Positions 1 to 6,311 of a stretch of 9,561 nt of DNA are shown piece by piece (position 1 is the first letter of the stretch; every line of letters begins with the position of its first letter). The notes beneath the pieces are model-generated. The model saw only the letters and a program-made list of their open reading frames with translations. It made no database searches and was not told the DNA's origin. This stretch comes from an uncultured Actinomycetes bacterium (GTDB lineage: Bacteria; Actinomycetota; Actinomycetes; S36-B12; UBA5976). The stretch is from positions 1 to 9,561 of the forward strand of contig CAIYGJ010000109.1 of the NCBI GenBank assembly GCA_903925705.1, written 5' to 3'. The position numbers and the translations under genes were made by a program.

Positions 1-89
1 AGCTCTCTGGCAAGTTTTCGATAAGCCCGCTTAATTTCCTCAGGGGTAGCTTCTCGAGTTACACCTAAGACTTTGTAATAGTCAGTCAT
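1..89 (-). CDS. dnaJ: Chaperone protein DnaJ, N-terminal fragment (cut by window edge)
   Basis: Hsp40 co-chaperone that stimulates the ATPase of DnaK and delivers unfolded substrates in the cytoplasm. Only 29 codons plus two bases lie in the window. The peptide starts MTDYYKVLGVTREATPEEI and continues KRAYRKLARE, which is the first two helices of a J domain; the HPD loop should follow just outside. The ATG at 89–87 is preceded by GAAGGA (104–99), which lies inside the last codons of hrcA, and follows the hrcA stop by two bases. The two genes are therefore almost certainly co-transcribed and translationally coupled, and fall under the CIRCE operator upstream of hrcA. Actinobacteria usually have a second dnaJ in the dnaK operon; this copy, next to hrcA, corresponds to the one called dnaJ2 in mycobacteria. 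Zinc-finger and C-terminal domains cannot be checked. Confidence 0.93.
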   Translation of the reverse strand, partial: MTDYYKVLGVTREATPEEIKRAYRKLARE

Positions 90-91
90 TC

Positions 92-1108
92 TTATTGGTC
101 CTTCAATATCTGGCCAACATATTTAGCAACTGCTCGCACTGCGCCCATTGATCCGGCGTAATCCATACGGGTTGGGCCAAGAATTCCCATAGTGGCTAGC
201 GCTTGATCTCCGGAACCATAGCCGACAGTCACCACTGAGGCTCGCTGCAATTCTTCAACCGGGTTTTCATGCCCGATACGCACCGTGAGTGAATCAGGTT
301 CGGCAGCTTCGCCAAATAATCTAAGCAGCACAACGTGTTCTTCTAACGCTTCGAGAACTGGTCCAACCGCCGTTGTAAAGTCTTCGCCAACGCGAGCCAA
401 GTTTGATGTGCCGCCTACTACAACGCGTTCTTCGTTTTGCGAAATCACGGCATCCAAGATGGTTGCCACAACAGTATTAACTGCGGATTTGAATTCTGGG
501 GCAAAATGATCGGCTAATCCAACTAAGCGATCTGGAACGTCTGTAAATAGTTGGCCATCTAACGCAACATTTAATCGTGTGCGCAGATCGTGCAAGAATT
601 CATCTGAAACTTTGGTCATCATTTCGACAGTGCGTTGTTCAATACGTCCAGTGTCTGCGATCAAGATCAATAAGAGTCTGGTGCCACCTGAGCTGACTAA
701 TTCAATATGTCGAACCGAGCTCCTACCAAGTGATGGATACTGCACGAGTGCAACTTGTTTCGTCAGCTGCGAAAGTAAGCGAACTGTTCGATTCATAACA
801 TCATCAAGATCGACGGCTTGATCTAGGAAGGTTTGAATTGCTTTGCGCTCTGGCTGCGACATTGGCTTAATTGAGTTGAGCTTGTCAACGAAAAGGCGGT
901 ATCCCTTGTCAGTTGGGATTCGACCAGCGCTGGTATGCGGCGCACTGATGTAGCCCTCTTCTTCAAGGGCTGACATGTCATTTCGAATAGTTGCCGAAGA
1001 TACCCCTAATGAATGTCGATCAGCTAGGGCCTTTGATCCAACCGGTTCGTGAGTCTGGACATAGTCCTCAACAATGGCTCGCAAAACCGCTAATTTACGG
1101 TCTTCCAT
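92..1108 (-). CDS. hrcA: Heat-inducible transcription repressor HrcA
   Basis: Cytoplasmic repressor that binds CIRCE operators and holds class I heat-shock genes off until heat or a shortage of GroEL inactivates it. The protein is 338 aa from the chosen ATG, normal for the family. The N-terminal winged helix covers about residues 1–75, with recognition region SSATIRNDMSALEEEGYI (37–54) and the wing signature HTSAGRIPTDKGYR (58–71). The C-terminal end carries the family signature GPTRMDYAGSMGAVRAVAKY. An in-frame GTG five codons further upstream (1123–1121) would overlap the ribosome binding site, whereas the ATG at 1108 has AGGAG five bases before it, so I use the ATG. A CIRCE element spans the upstream region, so HrcA should repress its own gene and dnaJ. 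The hemW stop is 46 bases upstream, and dnaJ starts 2 bases after the hrcA stop. Confidence 0.97.
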   Translation of the reverse strand: MEDRKLAVLRAIVEDYVQTHEPVGSKALADRHSLGVSSATIRNDMSALEEEGYISAPHTSAGRIPTDKGYRLFVDKLNSIKPMSQPERKAIQTFLDQAVDLDDVMNRTVRLLSQLTKQVALVQYPSLGRSSVRHIELVSSGGTRLLLILIADTGRIEQRTVEMMTKVSDEFLHDLRTRLNVALDGQLFTDVPDRLVGLADHFAPEFKSAVNTVVATILDAVISQNEERVVVGGTSNLARVGEDFTTAVGPVLEALEEHVVLLRLFGEAAEPDSLTVRIGHENPVEELQRASVVTVGYGSGDQALATMGILGPTRMDYAGSMGAVRAVAKYVGQILKDQ

Positions 1109-1113
1109 CGCAA

Positions 1114-1118
1114 CTCCT
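1114..1118 (-). promoter_or_regulatory. Shine-Dalgarno of hrcA
   Basis: AGGAG on the minus strand, five bases (TTGCG) before the ATG at 1108. It decides between this ATG and the in-frame GTG at 1123–1121, which has no such site in front of it. Its first base lies inside the right arm of the CIRCE element, so HrcA binding or the RNA hairpin formed by the operator could also hinder ribosome access. Confidence 0.75.
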
Positions 1119-1143
1119 AGCACTCACAAGTATCGAGTGCCAG
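1117..1143 (-). promoter_or_regulatory. CIRCE operator (HrcA binding site)
   Basis: Minus-strand sequence is CTGGCACTC, then a 9-base spacer GATACTTGT, then GAGTGCTAG. Against the consensus TTAGCACTC-N9-GAGTGCTAA it matches 15 of 18 arm positions, the spacer length is exactly 9, and the arms complement each other at 8 of 9 positions. It lies directly upstream of hrcA, the classic location for autoregulation of hrcA and the gene behind it. A possible −10 (TAGACT, 1147–1142) sits at its upstream edge, which would place the transcription start inside the operator, but I see no good −35. Confidence 0.9.
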
Positions 1144-1144
1144 T

Positions 1145-1158
1145 CTAACCTTGGTTAG
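1145..1158. repeat. 14-bp inverted repeat abutting CIRCE
   Basis: CTAACC-TT-GGTTAG, a perfect 6-bp inverted repeat with a 2-base centre, one base away from the CIRCE element and containing the hemW stop codon (1157–1155). There is no T run after it, so it is not an intrinsic terminator, and the loop is too small for a stable hairpin. It could be a binding site for a second regulator of hrcA–dnaJ or a chance palindrome. Confidence 0.4.
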
Positions 1159-2303
1159 GCCCACAGGCGCGCGACTAAGCCATCGGCTAACAAGCGACCT
1201 TGAAACGTAAGGACTGCTTTGCCATTGGCAAAATTTGCAGGCTCGAGTAATCCTTCCGAAACCGCGAGTTGAGCTTGTTCTAGGCCAGCTTCTCCTAGCA
1301 GCGAGAGCGATAAACCTTCATGCAGGCGAAGGCCAAGCATGATGTCTTCATGTTTCACATCTTCAACATTTAAAACTTCGCTGTCTGCAATAGCGGAGGC
1401 ACCTTCATCCACTTTCGCAGCCCATGCCGCAGGATGCTTTAGATTCCATGACCTTGTGCCAGCCGAGTGAGCATGAGCACCTGGACCAATTCCTAACCAG
1501 TCTTGGTTTTTCCAGTAAGCGATGTTGTGTCGACATTCACCACTGGGCTTTGCCCAGTTGCTAACTTCGTACCAAGTCATACCTAAGGTTTGTAGCTTTT
1601 TGTCAATCAATTCATATCTATGAGCCGCGACATCATCACTTGGGTTTGGAACTTCACCTCGCGCAACACGAGCAGCCAGTCGCGTACCTGGTTCAACAAT
1701 TAAGGAATAAGCACTTACGTGATCCACGTCGGCCGTGGCTACTTGATCCAGCGTTTCGGCGAGATCCGCATCTGTCTCACCTGGGCTACCGTAAATCAAA
1801 TCCACGCTGACATGTTCAAAGCCTGCGCTTCGAGCGTCACTTACTGCTTCCCAAGTTTTTCCTGGAGTGTGCGTGCGCTCGAGCAAGGAAAGAACATTAG
1901 CCGCACTACTTTGGTGGCCAAATGAAACGCGCGTAAAACCGCCTTCGCGAAGGATCTCTAGATCTTGCCGAGTAACAGAATCAGGATTGGCCTCAGTCGT
2001 AACTTCAACATCGGCAGTAAATCCATATGTTGATTTAAGTGACTGCAAAATACGTACAAGTTCTTCGGAGTCAATCAAGGTAGGCGTGCCGCCGCCAAAA
2101 AATACCGTACTCAACTTGCGTTCATCTGTTGCATTGTCTTGGCGTAACCAATTCACTTCAGCAATTACGCGATCAGGGTAAGTTGCAGCGGTTATCGAAG
2201 TTCCATCACGTTGAAGTTCAGCAGCCGTATAAGTATTGAAATCGCAATAGCCGCACCTAGATGCACAAAATGGAATATGAACGTAGGCGCTTAAAGTACG
2301 CAT
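1155..2303 (-). CDS. hemW: Radical SAM heme chaperone HemW
   Basis: HemW binds heme and a [4Fe-4S] cluster and is thought to insert heme into respiratory enzymes; it was long annotated as an oxygen-independent coproporphyrinogen oxidase (HemN-like). The 382-aa length fits. The cluster motif is CASRCGYC with Cys13, Cys17 and Cys20, preceded by YVHIPF as in HemW. GGGTP (70–74) and the stretch TTEANPDS (103–110) belong to the SAM-binding barrel. YEVSNWAKP (245–253), then ECRHNIAYW, and GIGPGAHAHS (271–280) are family signatures, followed by the small C-terminal HemW domain from about residue 315. HemN-type enzymes have an extra cysteine in the form CxxxCxxCxC; here Phe22 follows Cys20, which favours the chaperone. 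The usual SxGxQS motif reads SFGHQS (127–132). The ATG at 2303 lies 3 bases after the MOSC stop without a clear Shine-Dalgarno, so translation is probably coupled. Confidence 0.94.
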   Translation of the reverse strand: MRTLSAYVHIPFCASRCGYCDFNTYTAAELQRDGTSITAATYPDRVIAEVNWLRQDNATDERKLSTVFFGGGTPTLIDSEELVRILQSLKSTYGFTADVEVTTEANPDSVTRQDLEILREGGFTRVSFGHQSSAANVLSLLERTHTPGKTWEAVSDARSAGFEHVSVDLIYGSPGETDADLAETLDQVATADVDHVSAYSLIVEPGTRLAARVARGEVPNPSDDVAAHRYELIDKKLQTLGMTWYEVSNWAKPSGECRHNIAYWKNQDWLGIGPGAHAHSAGTRSWNLKHPAAWAAKVDEGASAIADSEVLNVEDVKHEDIMLGLRLHEGLSLSLLGEAGLEQAQLAVSEGLLEPANFANGKAVLTFQGRLLADGLVARLWA

Positions 2304-2306
2304 TAG

Positions 2307-2969
2307 TTACTTGTTGTAGTGCTTGTTGTAACCCGAAACTCGAGTATGCATTTCTTCTGGGAGTTCTGGGCAATTCAAGACGCGAGCAATCCGCTCTGGA
2401 TCGCGATCACCAGTAACAAGTTGAAAAACATCGCTAACTGTTACGCCATGCTCAGGAGTCGACTCGATCTTGATCTCATCTCCTGCAGTAATCTCGCCAG
2501 CTTCGACAACCTGGAAGTAAGTTCCTGGCATACCTTCATCCATAAAACGCTTAACCCATTTATCTTCATTCATCCAGCGGGCAAATGTGCCGCACGGAAT
2601 CCGCGGGCCAGTTACCTGGAGAAGTGTCGTGCCAATGCGCCAGGTCTGGCCGATAACTGCATTAGTGACATCGATTCCAACAGTCGTTAGATTCTCACCA
2701 AATTTTCCGGACGGGATTTCTTTATCGAGTTCAGCTTCCCACCATTCGTAATCTTCCCGAGCGTAGGCGTAAACGGCTTGCTCAGGCATACCGTGATTAG
2801 GAATATCTGAGCGCTGATCTCCGGCAACTCCAGCAGTCGTAATTTGTCGTGCATCTGAAACTGTCCGCTTATCAATTGCGGTTACTCCGACCGAACCCCC
2901 AACGTCAGGGATAACAGCATTTACGACGTTTAGTGAAAGAACTTTTGCAGAACCTGTTGATTCAGACAT
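2307..2969 (-). CDS. MOSC domain protein, YiiM-like
   Basis: MOSC proteins are built on the C-terminal domain of molybdenum-cofactor sulfurase; YiiM and YcbX types bind the molybdenum cofactor and help reduce N-hydroxylated bases and similar compounds. The 220-aa length is close to that of E. coli YiiM. Visible features are AGVAGDQRSD followed by NHG (58–60) and AVYAYAREDYEWW (65–77), GKFGENLTT (88–96), and the RIPCGTFARWM segment with Cys126, the position expected to contact molybdenum. The C-terminal VFQLVTGDRDPERIARVL (181–198) looks like the three-helix '3-alpha' domain found in YiiM. No signal peptide or membrane segment is seen. The start ATG overlaps the lepA stop in TAATG, with AAAGG seven bases before it inside the lepA end, so it is coupled to lepA. 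The substrate cannot be told from sequence. Confidence 0.88.
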   Translation of the reverse strand: MSESTGSAKVLSLNVVNAVIPDVGGSVGVTAIDKRTVSDARQITTAGVAGDQRSDIPNHGMPEQAVYAYAREDYEWWEAELDKEIPSGKFGENLTTVGIDVTNAVIGQTWRIGTTLLQVTGPRIPCGTFARWMNEDKWVKRFMDEGMPGTYFQVVEAGEITAGDEIKIESTPEHGVTVSDVFQLVTGDRDPERIARVLNCPELPEEMHTRVSGYNKHYNK

Positions 2970-4825
2970 TACTTAGCCTTTGCTTTTGCTGCGTTGTCAT
3001 CGGTGGAAAGCGCTGCGATAAACGCTTCTTGTGGAACTTCTACTCGTCCCACCATCTTCATGCGCTTCTTACCTTCTTTTTGCTTTTCTAGAAGTTTACG
3101 CTTTCGGGAAATGTCGCCGCCGTAACACTTTGCCAAAACATCTTTGCGAATAGCTCTGATGGTCTCGCGAGCGATGATTCGAGCTCCAATTGCCGCTTGA
3201 ATCGGTACTTCGAATTGTTGCCTTGGAATCAAATCCTTCAATTTGGCTGCCATAGCTACGCCATAGTTGTATGCCTTATCGCGATGCACGATAGCGCTGA
3301 AAGCATCGACTGGATCGCCATGCAGCAAGATGTCGACTTTGACGAGATCTGCAGACTGCTCGCCAGTTGGTTCATAGTCCAGCGAGGCATAGCCACGAGT
3401 CTTTGACTTCAGTTGATCAAAGAAGTCGAACACAATTTCGGCCAACGGAAGTGTGTATCGCATTTCAACACGATCTTCGGATAAGTAATCCATTCCAAGC
3501 AAGTTGCCGCGACGAGTTTGGCAAAGTTCCATAATGGATCCCACGAACTCACTGGGCGTGAGAATTGTGGATCGCACCATTGGCTCGTGAACTTCGGCAA
3601 TCTTGCCACCCGGAAATTCACTCGGATTTGTAACGATAATTTCTTTACCGTCATCCATGACAACTCGATAAACAACGTTTGGCGCAGTTGAGATTAAGTC
3701 AAGATTAAATTCGCGCTCTAATCTTTCTCGAACAATCTCTAAGTGAAGTAGTCCAAGGAAGCCACAGCGGAATCCGAAGCCAAGTGCAACTGAAGTCTCT
3801 GGTTCGTACACTAATGCAGCGTCATTGAGTTTTAGTTTGTCCAGCGCTTCGCGAAGTTCTGGATAGTCCGAACCATCAAGTGGATAAAGGCCGGAGAAAA
3901 CCATTGGAACCGGATCGCGATAGCCACCCAGAGATTCTTGTGCTGGTTTGGCCGCAAGAGTTACGGTGTCGCCGACTCGTGACTGTCGCACATCTTTTAC
4001 GCCAGTGATTAGATAGCCAACTTCGCCAACACCAATCGCTTTAGATGAAACCGGGTCCGGAGAAATCACACCTACTTCTAAAGTTTCATGGGTTTCGCCA
4101 GTGCTCATCATTTTGATGCGATCTCGTTCTGGAATGCGGCCATCGATTACTCGCACGTATGTGACAACGCCACGATAAGTGTCATAAACCGAATCGAAAA
4201 TTAGTGCGCGAGCTGGCGCATCTGGATCGCCAACTGGTGCTGGAACTTGTTTAACAACTTCATTAAGCAGTTCTTCAACGCCAACTCCAGTTTTGGCACT
4301 TACCTTCAAAACAGTTGCTGGGTCGCAGCCAATGATGTGAGCAATCTCGGCTGCGTATTTTTCTGGCTGGGCAGCTGGTAAATCAATTTTGTTTAGGACC
4401 GGAATAATCGTCAGATTGTTTTCTAGGGCTAAATACAAGTTAGCTAGCGTCTGAGCTTCAATGCCCTGTGCCGCGTCAACCAAAAGAATTGCGCCTTCAC
4501 AAGCTGCCAGGCTGCGACTTACTTCATATGTGAAGTCAACGTGACCTGGAGTATCGATCAGATTCAAGACATATGTTTCGTTGTCATCAGCCACGAACGG
4601 TAGGCGAACTGCTTGGCTCTTAATAGTGATACCGCGCTCGCGTTCAATGTCCATGCGGTCTAGATACTGTGCGCGCATGTGTCGGGGATCCACAATTCCA
4701 GTGATCTGGAGCATGCGATCTGCCAAAGTTGATTTGCCATGGTCGATATGGGCAATAATGCAGAAATTTCGAATAATTTTGGGGTCTGTGGCACCCGGCG
4801 CTGGGGGGTTAATTGCCTTCGACAT
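2969..4825 (-). CDS. lepA: Elongation factor 4 (LepA), ribosome-associated GTPase
   Basis: Translational GTPase that binds the ribosome and can back-translocate tRNAs or assist 30S assembly and initiation. The protein is 618 aa from the chosen ATG. G motifs are complete: AHIDHGKST (25–33), GITIK (65–69), DTPGH (91–95), NKID (145–148) and SAK (176–178). LepA-specific features are the FGFRCGFLGLLHLEIV stretch in the EF-G-like middle and the C-terminal domain with CYGGDISRKRKLLEKQKEGK. It ends in a short lysine/alanine tail. An in-frame GTG at 4843 adds six residues (MWDYER) but has no ribosome binding site and lengthens a non-conserved leader, so I use the ATG at 4825. That ATG also lacks a convincing Shine-Dalgarno; see the −10-like motif at 4840–4832. 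It is the first gene of the minus-strand string lepA–MOSC–hemW and is divergent from rpsT. Confidence 0.97.
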   Translation of the reverse strand: MSKAINPPAPGATDPKIIRNFCIIAHIDHGKSTLADRMLQITGIVDPRHMRAQYLDRMDIERERGITIKSQAVRLPFVADDNETYVLNLIDTPGHVDFTYEVSRSLAACEGAILLVDAAQGIEAQTLANLYLALENNLTIIPVLNKIDLPAAQPEKYAAEIAHIIGCDPATVLKVSAKTGVGVEELLNEVVKQVPAPVGDPDAPARALIFDSVYDTYRGVVTYVRVIDGRIPERDRIKMMSTGETHETLEVGVISPDPVSSKAIGVGEVGYLITGVKDVRQSRVGDTVTLAAKPAQESLGGYRDPVPMVFSGLYPLDGSDYPELREALDKLKLNDAALVYEPETSVALGFGFRCGFLGLLHLEIVRERLEREFNLDLISTAPNVVYRVVMDDGKEIIVTNPSEFPGGKIAEVHEPMVRSTILTPSEFVGSIMELCQTRRGNLLGMDYLSEDRVEMRYTLPLAEIVFDFFDQLKSKTRGYASLDYEPTGEQSADLVKVDILLHGDPVDAFSAIVHRDKAYNYGVAMAAKLKDLIPRQQFEVPIQAAIGARIIARETIRAIRKDVLAKCYGGDISRKRKLLEKQKEGKKRMKMVGRVEVPQEAFIAALSTDDNAAKAKAK

Positions 4826-4831
4826 TCGCTC

Positions 4832-4840
4832 ATAATCCCA
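4832..4840 (-). promoter_or_regulatory. Possible extended −10 for leaderless lepA transcript
   Basis: Minus-strand TGG-GATTAT: an extended TGn followed by a hexamer that keeps the key A2 and T6 of the −10 box. It ends six bases before the ATG at 4825, which would put the transcription start on or next to the A of the start codon. lepA has no good Shine-Dalgarno, which fits a leaderless mRNA. The hexamer is only a 3-of-6 match to TATAAT and no −35 is evident, so this is tentative. Confidence 0.3.
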
Positions 4841-4854
4841 CACTTGGACACAAT

Positions 4855-4884
4855 TTGAGCATTCGGGTACTTCGCAGGTACTCT
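4855..4884 (+). promoter_or_regulatory. Sigma-70-type promoter of rpsT
   Basis: TTGAGC (4855–4860) as −35, an 18-base spacer, and TACTCT (4879–4884) as −10, matching the TAnnnT form usual in actinobacteria. The start would be near 4891, giving a leader of about 30 bases before the rpsT GTG. It lies in the 94-base spacer between the divergent lepA and rpsT genes. Confidence 0.5.
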
Positions 4885-4919
4885 AGGGGTTCGAACACCG
4901 ATAAACGAAGAGGCAAAAA

Positions 4920-5180
4920 GTGGCCAATATCAAGTCGCAGAAGAAGCGTATTTTGCAGAATGCTGCTGCCCAAGAACGCAATAAGGCAGTACGTAGCGCG
5001 CTAAAGACTAAGGTTCGTCGTTTCCGCGAGGCCCTAGCCACAGGTGATGAAGCAGCAACTGCTTCAGCCCTTCGCGATGCCAGCCGTGCGTTGGATAAGG
5101 CAGCCTCAAAGGGTGTTATCCACAAGAACCAGGCTGCGAATCGCAAATCATCGCTGGCCTCGACTGCTGCTAAGAAGTAA
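4920..5180 (+). CDS. rpsT: 30S ribosomal protein S20
   Basis: Small basic protein that binds 16S rRNA early in 30S assembly. It has 86 aa, the normal length, and is strongly helical and lysine/arginine rich. The sequence opens MANIKSQKKRI and contains RNKAVRSALKT (19–29) and the C-terminal signature KGVIHKNQAANRKSSLA, as in other actinobacterial S20 proteins. Translation starts at GTG (4920–4922), six bases after GAAGAGG (4907–4913), a good ribosome binding site. It is the only plus-strand gene here, transcribed alone from its own promoter and followed 10 bases later by a strong terminator. A non-ATG start is also known for E. coli rpsT (UUG), where it matters for autogenous control; whether that applies here is unknown. 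Confidence 0.97.
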   Translation: MANIKSQKKRILQNAAAQERNKAVRSALKTKVRRFREALATGDEAATASALRDASRALDKAASKGVIHKNQAANRKSSLASTAAKK

Positions 5181-5190
5181 ATAAGCTTAG

Positions 5191-5217
5191 AAAAAACCGC
5201 CTTCGGGCGGTTTTTTT
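5191..5217. terminator. Bidirectional intrinsic terminator between rpsT and holA
   Basis: An A6 run, then CCGCC-TTCG-GGCGG (5197–5210), then T7. The 5-bp GC stem with a TTCG loop is extended by A:T pairs and ends in a T run on the plus strand. Read on the minus strand it is again a GC stem followed by T6. It sits 10 bases after the rpsT stop and about 50 bases past the holA stop, so it can end transcription from both converging units. Confidence 0.93.
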
Positions 5218-5250
5218 ATTGCCACTTTAAAGACGCTCTGATTTTTACTA

Positions 5251-5270
5251 AGTGATCTAAGCCGATCACT
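5251..5270 (-). repeat. Hairpin over the holA stop codon
   Basis: AGTGATC and GATCACT are perfect 7-bp inverted arms around a 6-base loop. On the minus strand the first arm begins inside the holA stop codon (TAG, 5271–5269). No T run follows, so it is not a complete intrinsic terminator alone. It may protect the 3' end of the mRNA or slow polymerase before the main terminator at 5217–5191. Confidence 0.5.
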
Positions 5271-6285
5271 AATCTTTCGGTGCTCGAATAGCCATGAACT
5301 CTTTTTCCATGTGATACAAAGTTTGCGAACTTTCTAAAGATCGACCACCCGGAATAGCAACGTCATAAACCGTTCCTTTACTTGACCTATCGGCAAGTGC
5401 CAATAGTCGAGCAGCTGCAGCAAGTTGATCTGGATGCCACTTAGCTTTTTGCGCTCGCAAGAATCGCAACTTCCAAGGTGGGACTCCAACCATTGGTGCT
5501 AATTCATTTTCACTCAAATTTGCCGGAGCACTCGCGTATTTAATCAAGGATCTCAAACCACTACTGATTGCAGATACCGCTGGCACAGCAGCGCTTGAAT
5601 CATTTGTCATTGCCCAACGAAATTTTTCCAACAATTCAACTGGCTGGGCATTCCACATGGCATCACTTAAATCCCAACCCATGACGCCAACAACGCCTGC
5701 GTAATACTGCGAGACTTCAACTTCATCGATTACATCTGCTTCGGTGTCAGCGCATAATTGGGATACGGCGGCTAACAACTCCCCTAAGCCTGAACCAATC
5801 GAAACCTGCAATGCCGTTATCGCACAAGGAGTTGCTTTGCGATTGTGTCTGCGAAATTCTGCTATCAATGCGGCTTCTAAATCTTTAGCTTTTAATTCAC
5901 CACACGCCGCTTCCAGAACATTTGCTTTTTTGATGGTGTCGAGTAATTTCTTGCCCTTGACTCCACCAGGATGGGTAATAACTAAGCGAACGTGTTCTGG
6001 GAGATCATCGATTGCAGTTAAGAGAATTGCGCCAACGTCATCTGTGGCCCCATCAATTCCTTGCACCACGATCACAGTTAGTTCCCCAAATAATGACGGT
6101 GATAACGCATTAGCTAGTTCGCCAGCTGCAGTTTCGTTGCCTGCAACGATGTCCTGCCGAACTGCTGCTGGATCAGCTTTACGTGCAGAAGACATTACGC
6201 CTTCAATTACCCGCTGGATCAAGATGGCTTCTTTGCCAACTGCAAGCACCACTTGGGCTTGATCAGTTGCAGAAGCTTTAGCCAT
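5269..6285 (-). CDS. holA: DNA polymerase III subunit delta
   Basis: Delta subunit of the clamp loader, which opens the beta sliding clamp during replication. The 338-aa length is usual. The family is weakly conserved, but LAVGKEAILIQRVI (14–27) at the start, the LVITHPGG segment (101–108) followed by lysines and KLLDTIKK, and the C-terminal MVGVPPWKLRFLRAQ (265–279) with HPDQLAAAARLLALADRSSKG are typical of actinobacterial HolA. The position next to comEC and opposite rpsT is the conserved actinobacterial arrangement and supports the call. The ATG at 6285 lies 26 bases after the comEC stop. No Shine-Dalgarno is visible, but an extended −10-like motif ends exactly six bases before the ATG. 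The gene may thus be read both from the com operon and from its own leaderless start. Transcription ends at the shared terminator with rpsT. Confidence 0.9.
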   Translation of the reverse strand: MAKASATDQAQVVLAVGKEAILIQRVIEGVMSSARKADPAAVRQDIVAGNETAAGELANALSPSLFGELTVIVVQGIDGATDDVGAILLTAIDDLPEHVRLVITHPGGVKGKKLLDTIKKANVLEAACGELKAKDLEAALIAEFRRHNRKATPCAITALQVSIGSGLGELLAAVSQLCADTEADVIDEVEVSQYYAGVVGVMGWDLSDAMWNAQPVELLEKFRWAMTNDSSAAVPAVSAISSGLRSLIKYASAPANLSENELAPMVGVPPWKLRFLRAQKAKWHPDQLAAAARLLALADRSSKGTVYDVAIPGGRSLESSQTLYHMEKEFMAIRAPKD

Positions 6286-6291
6286 GGATTC

Positions 6292-6300
6292 AATATGTCA
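6292..6300 (-). promoter_or_regulatory. Possible extended −10 for leaderless holA transcript
   Basis: Minus-strand TGA-CATATT: TGn plus a hexamer matching TATAAT at 4 of 6 positions, ending six bases before the holA ATG (6285). The spacing is the same as the motif before lepA. holA has no Shine-Dalgarno, which makes a leaderless transcript plausible. No −35 is evident. Confidence 0.35.
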
Positions 6301-6311
6301 CGAGCCACTGA

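Noticed and set aside
1109..1123. Longer hrcA start at GTG (1123–1121)
   Set aside because: It has no ribosome binding site, and the sequence it would translate contains the AGGAG that serves the ATG at 1108; homologs begin at the MEDRK-like position.
4826..4851. Longer lepA start at GTG (4843) and a separate small frame starting near 4851
   Set aside because: The six extra lepA residues have no ribosome binding site or conserved match, and the small frame overlaps the lepA G1 region with no recognisable protein features.
4886..4898. GGGGTTCGAACACC-like stretch in the rpsT leader resembling a tRNA T-arm
   Set aside because: The stem does not pair properly over five bases, and no anticodon arm, D-arm or acceptor stem is found around it. 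It also contains the 8-bp palindrome GTTCGAAC, but no full actinobacterial LexA box is present.
5744..6262. 172-codon open frame on the plus strand antisense to holA
   Set aside because: Its product shows no recognisable motif or domain, no ribosome binding site was seen, and it lies wholly opposite the well-supported holA. It is most likely a shadow of holA codon usage.
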